This document shows positions 22,150 to 33,084 of a stretch of 64,000 nt of DNA, one piece after another (the stretch's first letter is position 1; every line of letters starts with the position of its first letter). This DNA is from Metallyticus violacea. Lineage: Eukaryota; Arthropoda; Insecta; Mantodea; Metallyticidae. A program made the position numbers and the translations under genes. The notes beneath the pieces were generated by a model. The model saw only the letters and a list, made by a program, of their open reading frames with translations. It was not told where the DNA came from and searched no databases. The stretch is taken from positions 71,711,501 to 71,775,500 of the forward strand of contig CM060833.1 of NCBI GenBank assembly GCA_030762175.1, written 5' to 3'.

Positions 22150-23150
22150 AGACTGATTCTATTGAATGATGCGTAGATTTCAGGTCAGGAAACTTCGAAG
22201 TATAAGCAACGGCAACGATAGAGGCGCAAAATAATGCGCCAATGACGGAAATGCCGCGAAATTAGGGACCAATGAGGGGAGAGAAATTGCTCCTTTAATA
22301 CTTGAAATACTTCAAGTATAGTGAACGTGCGACGTTCCGATTGAAGTTTTAATAAAACGGCTGGACTCTGGTAATCGAGGGTCAGTTGACGCAGTCCAGG
22401 CAGTTCAGAGGACATTTTCACTGCAGTTCTTTCGATAGCTTACATGAAGACAGTGCTTAGTTAATTTGCACGCCGACCAAGTTTCTTTGGTGATTGGGTG
22501 AATATTAATGAATTCGGTTAATGATTTAGTTTAGAGAAGTTCCGTCAGCAATTCCATTGATTCGTGTATTGTGTGAAAGAAAATCCAGTTCTGGAAGTGA
22601 AACTTTATTCTCGAAGAACTCGTGTTCCGCGCGATGAGCCTGCGCATATCACGAACTGCGCTACAGGTACACAAACTTACATATGCATTTCAAAACTATT
22701 AACTAATCCAGGACGAGCGCGAGTATCACGTAGGGAACATAACAGTGTTGAAAAACATAGTCGAAGTCAGCCTTGTGTTGCAGTTCCGAATTATACTTTC
22801 CCTCAATAAAGTGTGAAGTAAAGAAACAGCTTGGTGATTAACTATTAATTTGAATGTTTTAATTGGACTCTACGCTTATCATCTTCTACCCGAGGAACAT
22901 GCAGCATCTCCCAAAATATACTAGTCAATCTCATTGTAGCAAGGAATCTTTCCCTCGTCATCAACAGCAACGGAATCGGAGTGCCGACGGGAGCCGAGAA
23001 GAAGGAGGAGGAAACGAACGAGGAAATCATGAGTGCCAAAGCCTCGTGCTTAGCAATACCTCTGTCACATCTCCTTGCGCACCCTGAGATAACTCTAAGA
23101 ACAAATCTAATCCTCCTACTCCCACTCCCCATGACCACAAGAACATAAAT
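22150..23150. other. GC-richer island with open frames on both strands, unassigned
   Basis: This kilobase is visibly less AT-rich than its surroundings. The minus strand has frames of 78 (22185-22421) and 97 codons (22845-23138); the plus strand has 81 codons at 22564-22809 and an open run through 22870-23090. The 97-codon frame contains SGCARRCDRGIAKHEALALM and MTRERFLATM, which I cannot assign. Possibilities are a decayed transposon or retrocopy, or a 5' exon or promoter of a host gene. I see no intron-exon structure that decides between them. Confidence 0.35.
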
Positions 23151-23415
23151 TCTCCATAAAATTCCGTCCTAAGTTATTTTCCCGATTAAATGGTCAATTA
23201 TTCCCGCTTCAAGTGGATGAATAAATCCTAATTAATGTAATTAATTAAGAAACCGCAACAGCACTCCAAAATTTCCGTTTCAAATTTCTTCACTGCTTCT
23301 ATTCGACAAATTGCAGGATTCGGTACATAATCATCCCCAGGGTCTGTATCTGTATCTAATACCTTTCGTGGTTTCTTAAATAACGCTAATGGTACAATGT
23401 TCTTGTCTCTTGACA

Positions 23416-23416
<1 letters not shown>

Positions 23417-23472
<56 letters not shown>
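23417..23472. repeat. (ATT)n microsatellite
   Basis: Long uninterrupted trinucleotide array of about 18 units. Confidence 0.95.
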
Positions 23473-23473
<1 letters not shown>

Positions 23474-24308
23474 AAAACATTGAACTTATATCTGTTGCAC
23501 TCGGGAACCTTCCATCGATCAATATTTCTTCCTTCACTTCCTAGAAGTTTATTTGATTGGCTACTACAGGTTCTCTCAATATGGACCGGAGTAATTATCC
23601 TGATCGCCGCTAGAACTCTGTCACTTTACGTCACTTCATTTTGTCTTGTCTTTTTCTCCTGAGCTCGCGCAGTGCTAGATTGGTAGGTAAAAAGTCCCAA
23701 CGAGGGAAACGTTTTCGAACAATCCTTCGAAATTAGAACTGGAGCTTCTTCCCTACTATGCTGACCGAGCTTTGGTATTATTTGGTTTTATGTTTTAATT
23801 TGTTATACTCGAAAGGTAAATTGGATGTAGGGCTTTGGTCTACTTTAAAGGAAATGTTATAAATTGTTGTCAGAGTAATCGCACGTTGTGGTGGGACAAA
23901 TATTGTTACTAAAGACAATTAGTGCTAGTCTTAATTGTTACTTATTTTATTAAGTTATAAAGTAATGCCTCTTCCTCTACTTTATTCTGGAAAGTTTTAT
24001 AGCACATGCTCTTGGTATTAAAAAAGAATACACATGTTTTAAAGTGTTTTAAGTTTATTGTTAATATTTTCATTATTTCTTTAATACTATAATATTTTGA
24101 TGCAATTAATAGTTTACATAAACTTAAATTGTTCATTTCTTCGTAATTTATCATATTTGATTAGTAGTTGTAATGTTAACGGTTCAATAAACAAATATTC
24201 ATTGCTAATCCTAATTTTCTTTAACAAATGCACAACAAAGCCATTTCACGGATCTTCTGGGGCAGTAAATGTAACTATTATCTGTTCACTCTTAGAGCGA
24301 TCCTAACG
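23473..24308. other. Unassigned region
   Basis: About 830 bp with no recognised feature. Confidence 0.4.
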
Positions 24309-24614
24309 TCAACAAATCGGTCCTGGTGATATGGTAGTGATAACCATACTTGCCTCCTAAACCCAAGATCGCAGGTTCAATCTCTGCCAGGATCGATGGT
24401 TTTTTTCGGACGTAAAAATCCTAAGCATGGCTTCCTTTGGAATAGAAGTAAAGCTGTGAGTTCCATGTCGTAAATTTATGGCACGTAAATGAACCTCAAA
24501 CCTGAAAGATAATGCCACTGAGCAAATTTATCGGCCGTTTCACGCCCTGAATTGAATGAAAGGCTGATGACCTGAGATCTTAAAGAGCTTTCATAAATAA
24601 ACCAAATCAACAAA
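24309..24614 (+). mobile_element. SINE family B copy, full length, with 8-bp target duplication
   Basis: The tRNA-like head (24319-24395) has several substitutions: the A box is interrupted (GGTGATATGGTAGTGATAA), the B box reads GGTTCAATCTC, and the acceptor is GGTCCTG/CAGGATC. The body and the CATAAATAAACCAAATCAA tail are present. The direct repeat TCAACAAA flanks it at 24309-24316 and 24607-24614. Both promoter boxes are damaged, so this copy is probably older and silent. Confidence 0.9.
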
Positions 24615-24744
24615 ATCAACTTTCAGCAAACAAACAATATATCCTTCCGCAATTCGCGCCCAGAACACTCCCTACTGTCAGAAACATTTGGCAAATATAA
24701 GCGAGGTAATGACAAGAGAGCATCGGTAATTTCTGAGGTTAGGT

Positions 24745-24990
24745 TTACTCCTTTATTGCGAGTGCCGAATACTTTTCGCAGAACTTTGAAAACACGTTTA
24801 AAATAATTGTTTTCTTGCCACTAGTTAAAGGCTTAGTCGGTTTATGCTTTAGATAATATATATCCGTAGAAACGGCAGCACGCGATTCATTAACGTCAGC
24901 CGCGATAACAAGCGTAAACTGCTTACTGCTGCCTTGTTTAAACAGCCATTGAATCAGCCGAGCTGCATCTTGGGAGTTGGAGCGCATCAA
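24745..24990 (-). other. Unidentified 81-codon open frame, possibly transposase N-terminus
   Basis: Reads MMRSNSQDAARLIQWLFKQG at the start and KPLTSGKKTIILNVFSKFCE near residues 52-72. The latter vaguely resembles the N-terminal helix of DDE-type transposases like the remnant at 540-1835 (a K-L-S..K..ILNVF.YF pattern). No catalytic part lies nearby. I regard a transposon fragment as the likeliest explanation but the evidence is weak. Confidence 0.25.
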
Positions 24991-25590
24991 TTTGTAACTT
25001 CGAAATTCAACTTCATTAAGTCAGCAGTAATTAAATTAAAGTCACAAGTATTGCTTTTTTGTACAGCAAATGCTATTAATTACTGAACCCATTTTCAAAT
25101 TTAGATTGCTAACGTCGAACTACTTTCTTTGCGTGCATTGCTACTATGTTACATTTGACTGAACACAGTCATGATAGTGACGTCAGGTGAAGTGGCATTG
25201 TTTTGATTTGGATCAAACAGGGAATACAATGAAGTTGAGAATCGGTTAGTGTTAGCACGTGGTTGCAGCACAAGCAAAATAATGAAGGGGGTGAAAAGGG
25301 GGACACATTTTTTTTAATTATAAATGTTGATTACTTTGGTATACAGTAGAAACATTAAAATAGAATCTTGTAAAATATCTCAATGTGCAATTAGAAATTT
25401 ATGAAATTGAATATATGGCGTAAAAATAAATGTCATCAACATAAAGTTTACAATTTAAATAGAAAAGAAGTAGTATTTTTCAATGCAATTAAATCTCAAT
25501 GTTTATTTAAAATCAGAACGTTGCAATTTTGCCATATATATATAATATTAATGAAACATAAAAATAAAGAAACACTATTAACAATGTAAC
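24991..25590. other. Unassigned region
   Basis: No feature recognised in about 600 bp. The last ~50 bp continue the similarity shared with the repeat at 45100-45215. Confidence 0.4.
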
Positions 25591-25722
25591 AAATTAACAC
25601 TAATAATAAAAGTAAATAAAGATAAAACACAGAGAAAGAGTCACACTTGAAATATAGCAATTTCAAGTGTGACTCTTTCTCTGTGTTTTATCTTTATCTA
25701 CTTTTATTATTAGTGTTAATTT
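25591..25722. repeat. Near-perfect palindrome, 63-bp arms, 6-bp loop
   Basis: The left arm 25591-25653 and right arm 25660-25722 are reverse complements with one mismatch (A/C near 25700). The central loop is ATAGCA. Transcripts from either strand would fold into a hairpin with about 62 paired bases. The left arm and its 5' flank correspond to a diverged single-copy sequence at about 45100-45215 read in reverse, so the palindrome probably arose by inverted duplication of part of a dispersed repeat. An AT array follows directly (25723-25751). Confidence 0.95.
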
Positions 25723-26763
25723 ATATATAAATATATATATATATATATATTTCATTACCTTTGTGAGGAAATCGTTCAAACAAGCTTAGAATATTTTATA
25801 ATTTAATGACATGTTTTGCAATTGTTTTGGTCAAGATATGAGCTTTAAAATAAGTTTTGTTCATATTTAAATTTTAAGGGTTTCGAGTGACATGTCTCTG
25901 TAAAAAGAATAATGTTAATAGCAACGGTAAAGTATAAAGATTTTTGTATTAAAACGATTAAATATAGGGACCCCCAAGAAAATAAAAAAATCTTTATGTA
26001 TTGTGATAGCATAAAAATGCAATAACTTTTCAAATTGTGAGATCAAATGTTCTATAATTTAATCTGGTTTCACATGGAGTCGCCCAATTCCGTATTTAAC
26101 GTATAGAGCCGACAACCAAGTTGGCCGTTATTATGCTATACTTCCCTTTGCTTACTGCTCAGGTGCACTCTTTTCTCATGCCGTATTAACGGTGCCTGCA
26201 ATGAGGTTCCGGAGCTACCAAAGGAATTTCTAATGCAACCTCATGTTGAATTTAAGGTGGCTTTTACCTACCGCGGGCTTCTTTCTTAATTAAAAAGGGG
26301 TCACACACAAAACCAAGGAACAACTGGCTTCCAAAAACAGAACAAAAGGAACAGGGATGACTTAGAAATATAATTGATAAATCATTCTTGTTATTTTAGA
26401 TTTAAACACTAGCAATAAATAACCATCTACAGGTGTATTATACGAACAATGGGTTCTGAGACATTATCTTAAAACCTTCGTTAAAGCGCTTTGGTTTATT
26501 ATTCGAAATTGTTAACTTTTTAAAATGATGTCTTTGTTTGCAGTCTGTGCAACATATCTAACGTTCTATATAATAATATATTTAACTTCTTAAGCTTGAA
26601 ACTTAATGTGACATACTTAACGTTCTGATATTAATCTAATAAAGCATTATCTCAATTATAATAAGTAGGTTTAATTATTACAACTTATATCACTATTTAT
26701 TATCTCCTTTTTATGGTTGCATGAAGAATTAAATGGCTTTAAGGTATAAATATACTAGGGTTT
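25723..26763. other. AT array then unassigned region
   Basis: An (AT)n array at about 25729-25751, then about 1 kb without a recognised feature. Confidence 0.45.
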
Positions 26764-26940
26764 TCATGGTTTTATCGCCCGTTTCAAGGCAGCTGGCGGG
26801 TCGGCAGTCAGAGCGGTAACTTCCGGCAAAACGAATGTAATATCCGCGCAAATGATTATAGTTCTGGCAATTACAACTACAATTACTGTGAAAATGAGTA
26901 CGCATGACATGACAGAAAATGGTGGAAATGTATTGCTACC
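26764..26940 (+). repeat. Repeat E, copy 2
   Basis: Plus-strand copy sharing CGCCCGTTT, GTCGGCAGTCAGAG, GGTAAC and AATATCCGCGCAA blocks with the copies at 12944-13120 and 28811-28985. A minus-strand 64-codon frame across it (26764-26958) has a convincing-looking hydrophobic stretch, but the conserved repeat explains the open frame better than a small membrane protein does. On the plus strand this copy is also open, reading RFKAAGGSAVRAVTSG, which hints that the family once coded on this strand. Confidence 0.78.
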
Positions 26941-27039
26941 TCCAAACACTTCTGGCATTGTTTAGAAAATTATCATGAACACACATCAGCTCATCTGTCT
27001 GATACTTTATTTCAGTTTTTTTAATGTATGGTGGTTTGT

Positions 27040-28350
27040 TCCACTTCCCGTTTGAACTGGAGAGAACATGCGGAATATGTAAAGGCAAAGGCCGAGAAGA
27101 GACTCTCCATCTTAAAACGACTAGCGTGTTCTAGATGGGGATGAAATAGGGAGACTCTAAATACTTCCTACAAAATGTCATACAACCAGTTATTGATTAT
27201 TGCATTGAGGTCCTTATTACTGCACCGGATCACACTATCAATGCCTCGAGGTGTTTCAAAATCAAACCCTCCTTCATAACAGGTGCTATGCATTTGCTAT
27301 GCATTTTGACAAACATGGAACCTGTTCATAAATCTATACAGAGAAGAGCAGTTATTTTGTACCATAAACTTACTAGTCTAACAAATAATCCATTTTGGAG
27401 GAATTATATTAAAAATAGAGTTGGGATTTAAAAACGCAATATGTTTTTATACGATCGGCTCTTAAGGTCGCTAGACCTTTACGGCTCTAGCATGAGACGT
27501 TTACCTTGCCCTTGCCTATTTGCCCTTTGGATTATTTACACCTTGATGTAAACCTCGATCTTACTATGAAGGCGCTAAAGAAGGATATGATTTTGGAACA
27601 ATTAAAAGTTACATCTCTCGAAACTAACGGAAGTCTATTTCTGGAAAATGAATGGTTACATGTTAGATAGAGATAGAGACCATGGAGTTGGAGCTGAAGA
27701 TTTTTGTAAGCTTTTTAATTATTGCCACAGCCTTTGATGGTGAGATGGAGACTATTGCAGGACGGTGCAACAATTATCATTGAGGAAATCTGGTTTTAAC
27801 TGTTCTCAGTGGATCTCTCGGATTCAAAGTCCGCACTCCAGGGCTTATCACAAAACTATCTTTGCGAGTTGTAACGAATTCTGGAATGCAGACTGTTGCT
27901 GAAGAATCTTGCTCATAAAAGTTTTTCTATTGGGTACCTGCACACTATGGCATGGTGAGAAACGAACATGCTGAAAAAGGAGCTTTGCTGACTCAGAGAC
28001 CCACGAGGACGATACCATTTCATTCCTTAAAGCTTTTGTCAAATAGGACTGTAAACACAATTTTAAATCGGAAGCTACAGTGGCAACTAAAACAAATGAG
28101 AACACTACTTGTGTACCTGACAGTCCAAGAAAAACTGCTGTCACTCGCTTTCGATTGTTAACGATATATGACCATCTGAGGTTCACCCCTTTCCAAATTG
28201 TACCCTTTGTGATGTTCGTCAACCTATGACGGCTGAACATTTGGACGTGTGCTCTGCATTAAGTTGTTTTGATTGTATTGTTGAATAATACTGGAAAGTC
28301 CGTGTACTAATGGCATAAGTGTTAAATTGTATGTGGCATTTGTTAAATAA
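27040..28350 (+). mobile_element. Decayed LINE 3' part: RT thumb and RNase H
   Basis: Frames switch but the order of a non-LTR retrotransposon C-terminal half is clear: LNWREHAEYVKAKAEKRLSI (27054-27110, post-catalytic segment), ETLNTSYK and VIDYC-like text (27150-27215), LDVNLDLTMKALKKD (27545-27590), an RNase H-like RDHGVGA...CKLFNYCHSL segment (about 27675-27735, the expected YTDGS lost), WVPAHYG-like text near 27935-27955, GNEHAEKGALL (about 27960-27995), FHSLKLL (about 28018), and DSPRKTAV..FRLLT near 28120-28165. An RNase H domain after the RT is characteristic of certain arthropod LINE clades. Multiple stops; inactive and lacking the catalytic RT core. This is a different lineage from the LINE at 9560-12370. 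Confidence 0.85.
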
Positions 28351-28433
28351 TAAATCATTTTTCAACTTCTCCCATAAACAAAAGGCACATACATTCAGTA
28401 TGCCATTCCTTTACTTTCTGCATTTACAGTATT

Positions 28434-28437
<4 letters not shown>

Positions 28438-28476
<39 letters not shown>
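28438..28476. repeat. (AT)n microsatellite
   Basis: About 19 uninterrupted TA units, lying between the LINE remnant and the transposase fragment. Confidence 0.95.
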
Positions 28477-28478
<2 letters not shown>

Positions 28479-28494
28479 CCCTATTACTCTGTAT

Positions 28495-28720
28495 ACTTTA
28501 ACTATGCGCCATACATAATTTTTTTTTCGTCATACAAGAGGTCGTCATAGGTTTTAGGGTTTTTCAGTGTCAATTATTTTGCATTTAAATATGACCATAT
28601 AAATGAACCCATGCTTCATCAGTAAAGAATATTAAGTGCAGATCAATGTCATTAAATTGACGTAACACCCAATTATAGAATCAGGACCACATGCCTGCAA
28701 TTCACAGTGAGGTTGTTTAT
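28495..28720 (-). pseudogene. Tc1-like transposase fragment around first catalytic Asp
   Basis: On the minus strand, FNDIDLHLIFFTDEAWVHLY lies at about 28605-28665 and gives the FTDEAW..L.G signature in which the Asp is the first catalytic residue of insect Tc1-like DDE transposases. The continuation (about 28500-28600) keeps traces of the ...NPK.Y.D..LYDEK..VW block with stops. Only about 70 residues of a protein of some 350 remain. Repeat E lies 90 bp upstream on the same strand, and the two may be parts of one element. Confidence 0.72.
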
Positions 28721-28810
28721 ATGCTTTAAAATTTAAATTGTCTCAATTTGGGAAGAGAACAGATGCGTGTGAATGACAAATTTTAAAAAGATAACAAAAA
28801 TATGTAAATA

Positions 28811-28985
28811 TTGCAGGATAACATTTCCAACATCTCCTACCATAAGGTACGTGTTTGTTTTCATTGTAAGTGTAGTTTTAAAAGCGAGAACTTGAATCAG
28901 TTGCGCGGATATTAAATCCCGCCGGGAGTTACCTCTCTGACTGCCGATTCGTCAGCTGCAGTAAAACGGGCGACAACACCATGAA
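28811..28985 (-). repeat. Repeat E, copy 3
   Basis: Best preserved of the copies in its CCCGCCGGGAGTTACC, TCTCTGACTGCCGATTCG and CGGGCGACAACACCATG blocks (plus-strand reading). It is in the same orientation as copy 1 and opposite to copy 2. Confidence 0.78.
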
Positions 28986-29570
28986 ATATCTGGTGTAAAA
29001 TATTTCAATTTGTATTAATTTTATTCTTATGAATTGGTTTTCACGTACGATTTTTCTGACCCTTTTTGTTGATTACTTCATGTTTTGAATTTTCTTCTCC
29101 TTGTGATTAAAGGAAAGTTACTTAAAATTCGGTATCTCTGGATTATTTCAGCATGGATATTTCATTTTTTCCCTACGATTAATCTCTGAAACGATATACT
29201 GTACCGTCACCTTTTATTTCAAAACACTACTTTAACAATTAAATCTTGTTAATTCCAGCAATATTTCTTTAAAAATAAAACTTAATTGGATTGGTGAGGT
29301 ATCCGTGTCTGAGCTTCGAATTGTAAAAGTTCATTTATAATGTAATTTCACTTTGGTTTCATTTAAGGTTTGTCTTCCAGCCATTTATCACCCTACTGTC
29401 GTCCGTATTCCATAGAAGTGAACCATAGCTATCTGTACATGTTTAGTTGAGTGTGTTATTTTTAAGCTCACTGGCTATTAGGTTGGGATCTTCTCATCAA
29501 TACAAGTACATTTTTTTAAAATGTTTTGTCTTACTGGACAAATATTTTCAGTGCCCTCTAATTACTTAGT
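28986..29570. other. Unassigned region
   Basis: No feature recognised. Confidence 0.4.
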
Positions 29571-29870
29571 CAATAACGTAACAACCACAGAGCGGTGGCT
29601 TGGAACTTGCGTCCCCTAGAGCCGGCCATCCTGACCTCCGTGGTTTCCCCTGGTCACTTAGGCGAATCCTCTCCCATTTCATCTCATTTTATTCTAGGTT
29701 GTGTTCTAGGCTAGTGACGGTTTCTGTCTCGGCGTCTGGTGTAGAAGAGGCCCTTGTGAAGAGAAAGGGGAATCCCCTGGCTCCAAATGACTTTGTTAGG
29801 GACGCCTGTGTCGATATCTCATAGCCTCTCGACCCTCCCATCATCCCTTCCTCTCAGAGGTGCCGAGACT
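29571..29870. repeat. GC-richer segment sharing motifs with 37160-37420
   Basis: About 300 bp of higher GC content containing CTGGTCACTTAGGCGAAT (about 29650-29668) and CGGCGTCTGGTGTAGAAG. Similar phrases occur at 37194-37210 (GGTTACTTAGGCGAAT), 37330-37360, and partly at 48686-48700. This suggests an old dispersed repeat, but the copies are diverged and I could not define borders. A 74-codon plus-strand frame across it has no known motif. Confidence 0.4.
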
Positions 29871-31779
29871 TTGGGGCATAAACGAAGTACCAAAACAGTC
29901 TAAGAAACAATCGCGAATCTGTAACGTCAATTTAAATGTCTTCGACAATCTAATAAGAATGAATGACCTTGATTATTGAAAAGTAACTAATTACGGATTG
30001 TTAAATTGTCGTTGTGATATTTTACCGTTATTTCTATCATTGTTAACAAAAAATGTAAGTTTTCTACCAAAATGATAAATACGTGGTATATCAGGAATAA
30101 ATTCAACATATCAGAAAATAAAATATTCTCGTAGTTTATATCACCATTGATTCTGAAATGCTTGGTTTCCGTGTTTTTGGATCTGTCTTTAATGTTCAAA
30201 ATTTTATTTTACAATAAGGTAACGCAAATGTGCTAAATATCCAGCTCCTCTCTAAAAACTGTCCTCACTTCCACGTCTCATTTCCTCGCAAAACGATCCA
30301 AGATTCCAGACAGTCAAGAGTGTTCATATCATGCACTAAAGACGAAGGGTAATTTTTAAACATTTATAAATAACGGGTATAAATCAACTTTTTATACTTT
30401 GTCACATTTTTATAATATTTTAAAATATGGATAGACGTGCACATATATTCCATAGTACTCTATAGTTCGACTTCAGTAGTGTACCAATATATAGTTAGAT
30501 TATTAAACCGCTGCAAATCCCAATATGGACTTTTAATTCTATATACCACGTGATACACGTGAGCAAGGTGAGTTAAACATGAAAGAGTATCATAGCGTCT
30601 AATGACGTGCGATTTACGTAATTCCTAATGGGGAAGAGAATTATATAGAGCTTATTATTCCGTGGTTGGATTTCAAAACCACACAGCGATTCCCTCGTGG
30701 GCTAAGAGCAAGATACCCACAAATGCGTACAGCAAAGCCTCAGGATTACAACAAAATAGTAAGCGAATTATCTCCAGTCCCACAAGTGATTAACGTTGTT
30801 GACAGACCTTTCATTCCGCGTTCCTCTTCTTAGCCATTACTCGAACAATCCCTTTGGTCAACAAGGGCCATTTATTATTATGTTATATGGTCCCTGATAT
30901 TTTCATGGAGCTGCTGAATACATATTCCTCATACGTTATTGAAGTATTTCATTCATTATACACAATTTATATTATTCAATGTAATAATTAAATGTATACA
31001 GCCTATAAAGCAGGTGTATTTTAAGTTTTAATGTGGCTTTTTCATAGTGCAGTAGTTATAAAGACACACGTGTTATTTTATAGTTTCATATATTAAAATA
31101 TATTTTGAAGCACATGTTCTTTTATACGTATCACAATTAAGTATCTCATATTTATATTTTATCACATAATATATAATATTGTTTGAGCTTTAGGTATGTC
31201 CAAAAAAAAAAAAACAAGAAAATGTTTACATTCACCACACATAGCATATTAATACTTGGGAAAATCTTGTACCGATTGAATGAGAGAAAAAAAAAACTTA
31301 TATTTTATTCATATATTTAGAAATTAGCTTCGACAAATTTCCATCAGACTGATTTAGAAAAGAAAAGGCTTACCAAACCAACCATAGAAAGTGTGAAAAT
31401 GTTATGTTATACAGGATACCACAAACTTGTGCACTGATTCGATCGACAGAAAAAAGTATAACATATATGTAAGGGAACGATAGGCATGTGCACTCTCGTC
31501 CACGCTTTCATATAAACATTATATAAAAATTAAAGCGCAAACCGGAACAGTTGAAAGTATACGATAACGGAAGCAAAACGTTCCAGTAAATATGGGTCCG
31601 CAAACAAGACTTAGCGAATGTGCGATTATGAGTCACCACTGACTTCATTCGTTGTACACATCATATGTATCACTCGTTGCGCACTTAGAAGCGGACCGCA
31701 ATGTGTTCGTTGTTTACAAAACTGAACCTTGCCAACAGGTGGTAATATCAAACCATACATGACTGAGAGTCGTAGCAGT
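29871..31779. other. Unassigned region
   Basis: About 1.9 kb with no recognised gene. AT-rich; short A runs at 31201-31213 and 31288-31296. Confidence 0.4.
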
Positions 31780-32240
31780 CAGATCACTAGTCTGAACAGT
31801 GTCAGGTGTGCGGAACTGTACAGCAATACAGACATGCATTTCATCTGTGGTAGGGCTAGGGCAATGCACGGGATGCTGCACGTTTGTACATCAAGAATCA
31901 AAGTCGCACATTTACAAAGATCCAGGTTTCGTACGTGGCAAGGGAGCAGGAAGACCTGCACGTATTACGGCTGAAGTTGAGGATATGGCGTTAGAAGCTG
32001 TACAAGTATCTGCTGGAACTTCAACGAGAAGAACTGCCACACAAGAAGTGACTGTACTAACCAGGAGAATTTTACACCATAATTCGCTGTGCCCTTACCA
32101 CCTCCAAAGTTCAATGTCTCAGTGATCCGGACTTTGGTTGTACAGTGAGTTTTTGTCAATGGATGCAACAAAGGCTGTAGTCAACCCTCGTTTTACAGGT
32201 AACTTTTTATTTACTGCTCCACATATTTTTCATAAAACCA
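31780..32240 (+). pseudogene. Transposase fragment with helix-turn-helix region (DUF4817-type)
   Basis: The sequence begins with a CAELYSNTDMHFICGRARA frame, shifts at about 31870, then continues in the 31799-32125 frame as GKGAGRPARI (GRPR linker) and TSTRRTATQEV (second helix-turn-helix), with CPYHLQ at about 32093. Further shifts lead to VSFCQWMQQRL and NPRFTGNFLFTAP (about 32185-32220), where the catalytic LFTDE motif has become LFTAP. This is the order found in insect Tc1-like transposases with an N-terminal DUF4817 domain. The catalytic half after this point is missing. It is inactive. Confidence 0.75.
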
Positions 32241-33084
32241 TTCTTTTGAAAAACTTTTGCTTTCTTTCTAGTTAATTCTCCTTTTTACTTATATTTTTCT
32301 TTACAGCCCAATAATGATAACTATTTTGCGTTGGTTACAAAATGGGTGTGTATGATTGCTTTCTCTTCAGTATAAATGCGCAGATTTCTTTATAATTTTT
32401 TTTCTTTTTGTATTTGTTAAAATATTAAGCGTTAATCATTTTACTAGTGGAGGAGGATAGCTAATTATGGGAAACATCAGGCATTTTAAATAGGTGTTTA
32501 CGAAACCTTGTTCTTGTATTGAGCTTATTAATAAAACAACTTATTTTGTGGTTATTGATTGAGTTGTGCTGTTATCTTTACTTAGTAAAATATACTTACA
32601 ATCTTAAATTAAATGCTAAGTGCTGTAATGCTATAAAATAAAACTAAAGTTATTTTAATGTTATTTTCAGCGTTTAAAAATAAGTGAACAGAACTTAAAA
32701 TGGTGGTTTGAAATAAGATTTTTTAATTTCTATTATGTATTTTATTTTTCTGTTTAACTTTCAGTCTAAATTACATCAAAATTTCATTCAATGAAAGCAG
32801 GATTGTTCTTTCAGACAACACTTTTAGAATTAAATATCTGCTCATGTTTTGCAAAACCTCTCTCATCTGTCTATAAGATAGGATAGAATTAGAGCAGGAG
32901 TACAAATTTCCTTCACGTACTAGTGCTGTATAAGTTGATATTTCTTAGAAAGTGAAACCTGATAATTCGATACAGAATTAATTACAGAAATCTGACAATG
33001 CTAACACTTTTAACAAAATTATCAGACGTTGTTTAAACAAGTTTACGGGAACTGTTCAATGCACAATAATTATGATTTTTTTGA
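32241..33084. other. Unassigned region
   Basis: About 840 bp AT-rich, no feature recognised. Confidence 0.4.

Noticed and set aside
27848..28240. 130-codon minus-strand frame
   Set aside because: The opposite strand carries the RNase H and C-terminal similarity of a LINE; the minus frame is its shadow.
31779..31961. 60-codon minus-strand frame with Cys residues
   Set aside because: It is antisense to the plus-strand helix-turn-helix transposase remnant, which explains the sequence better.
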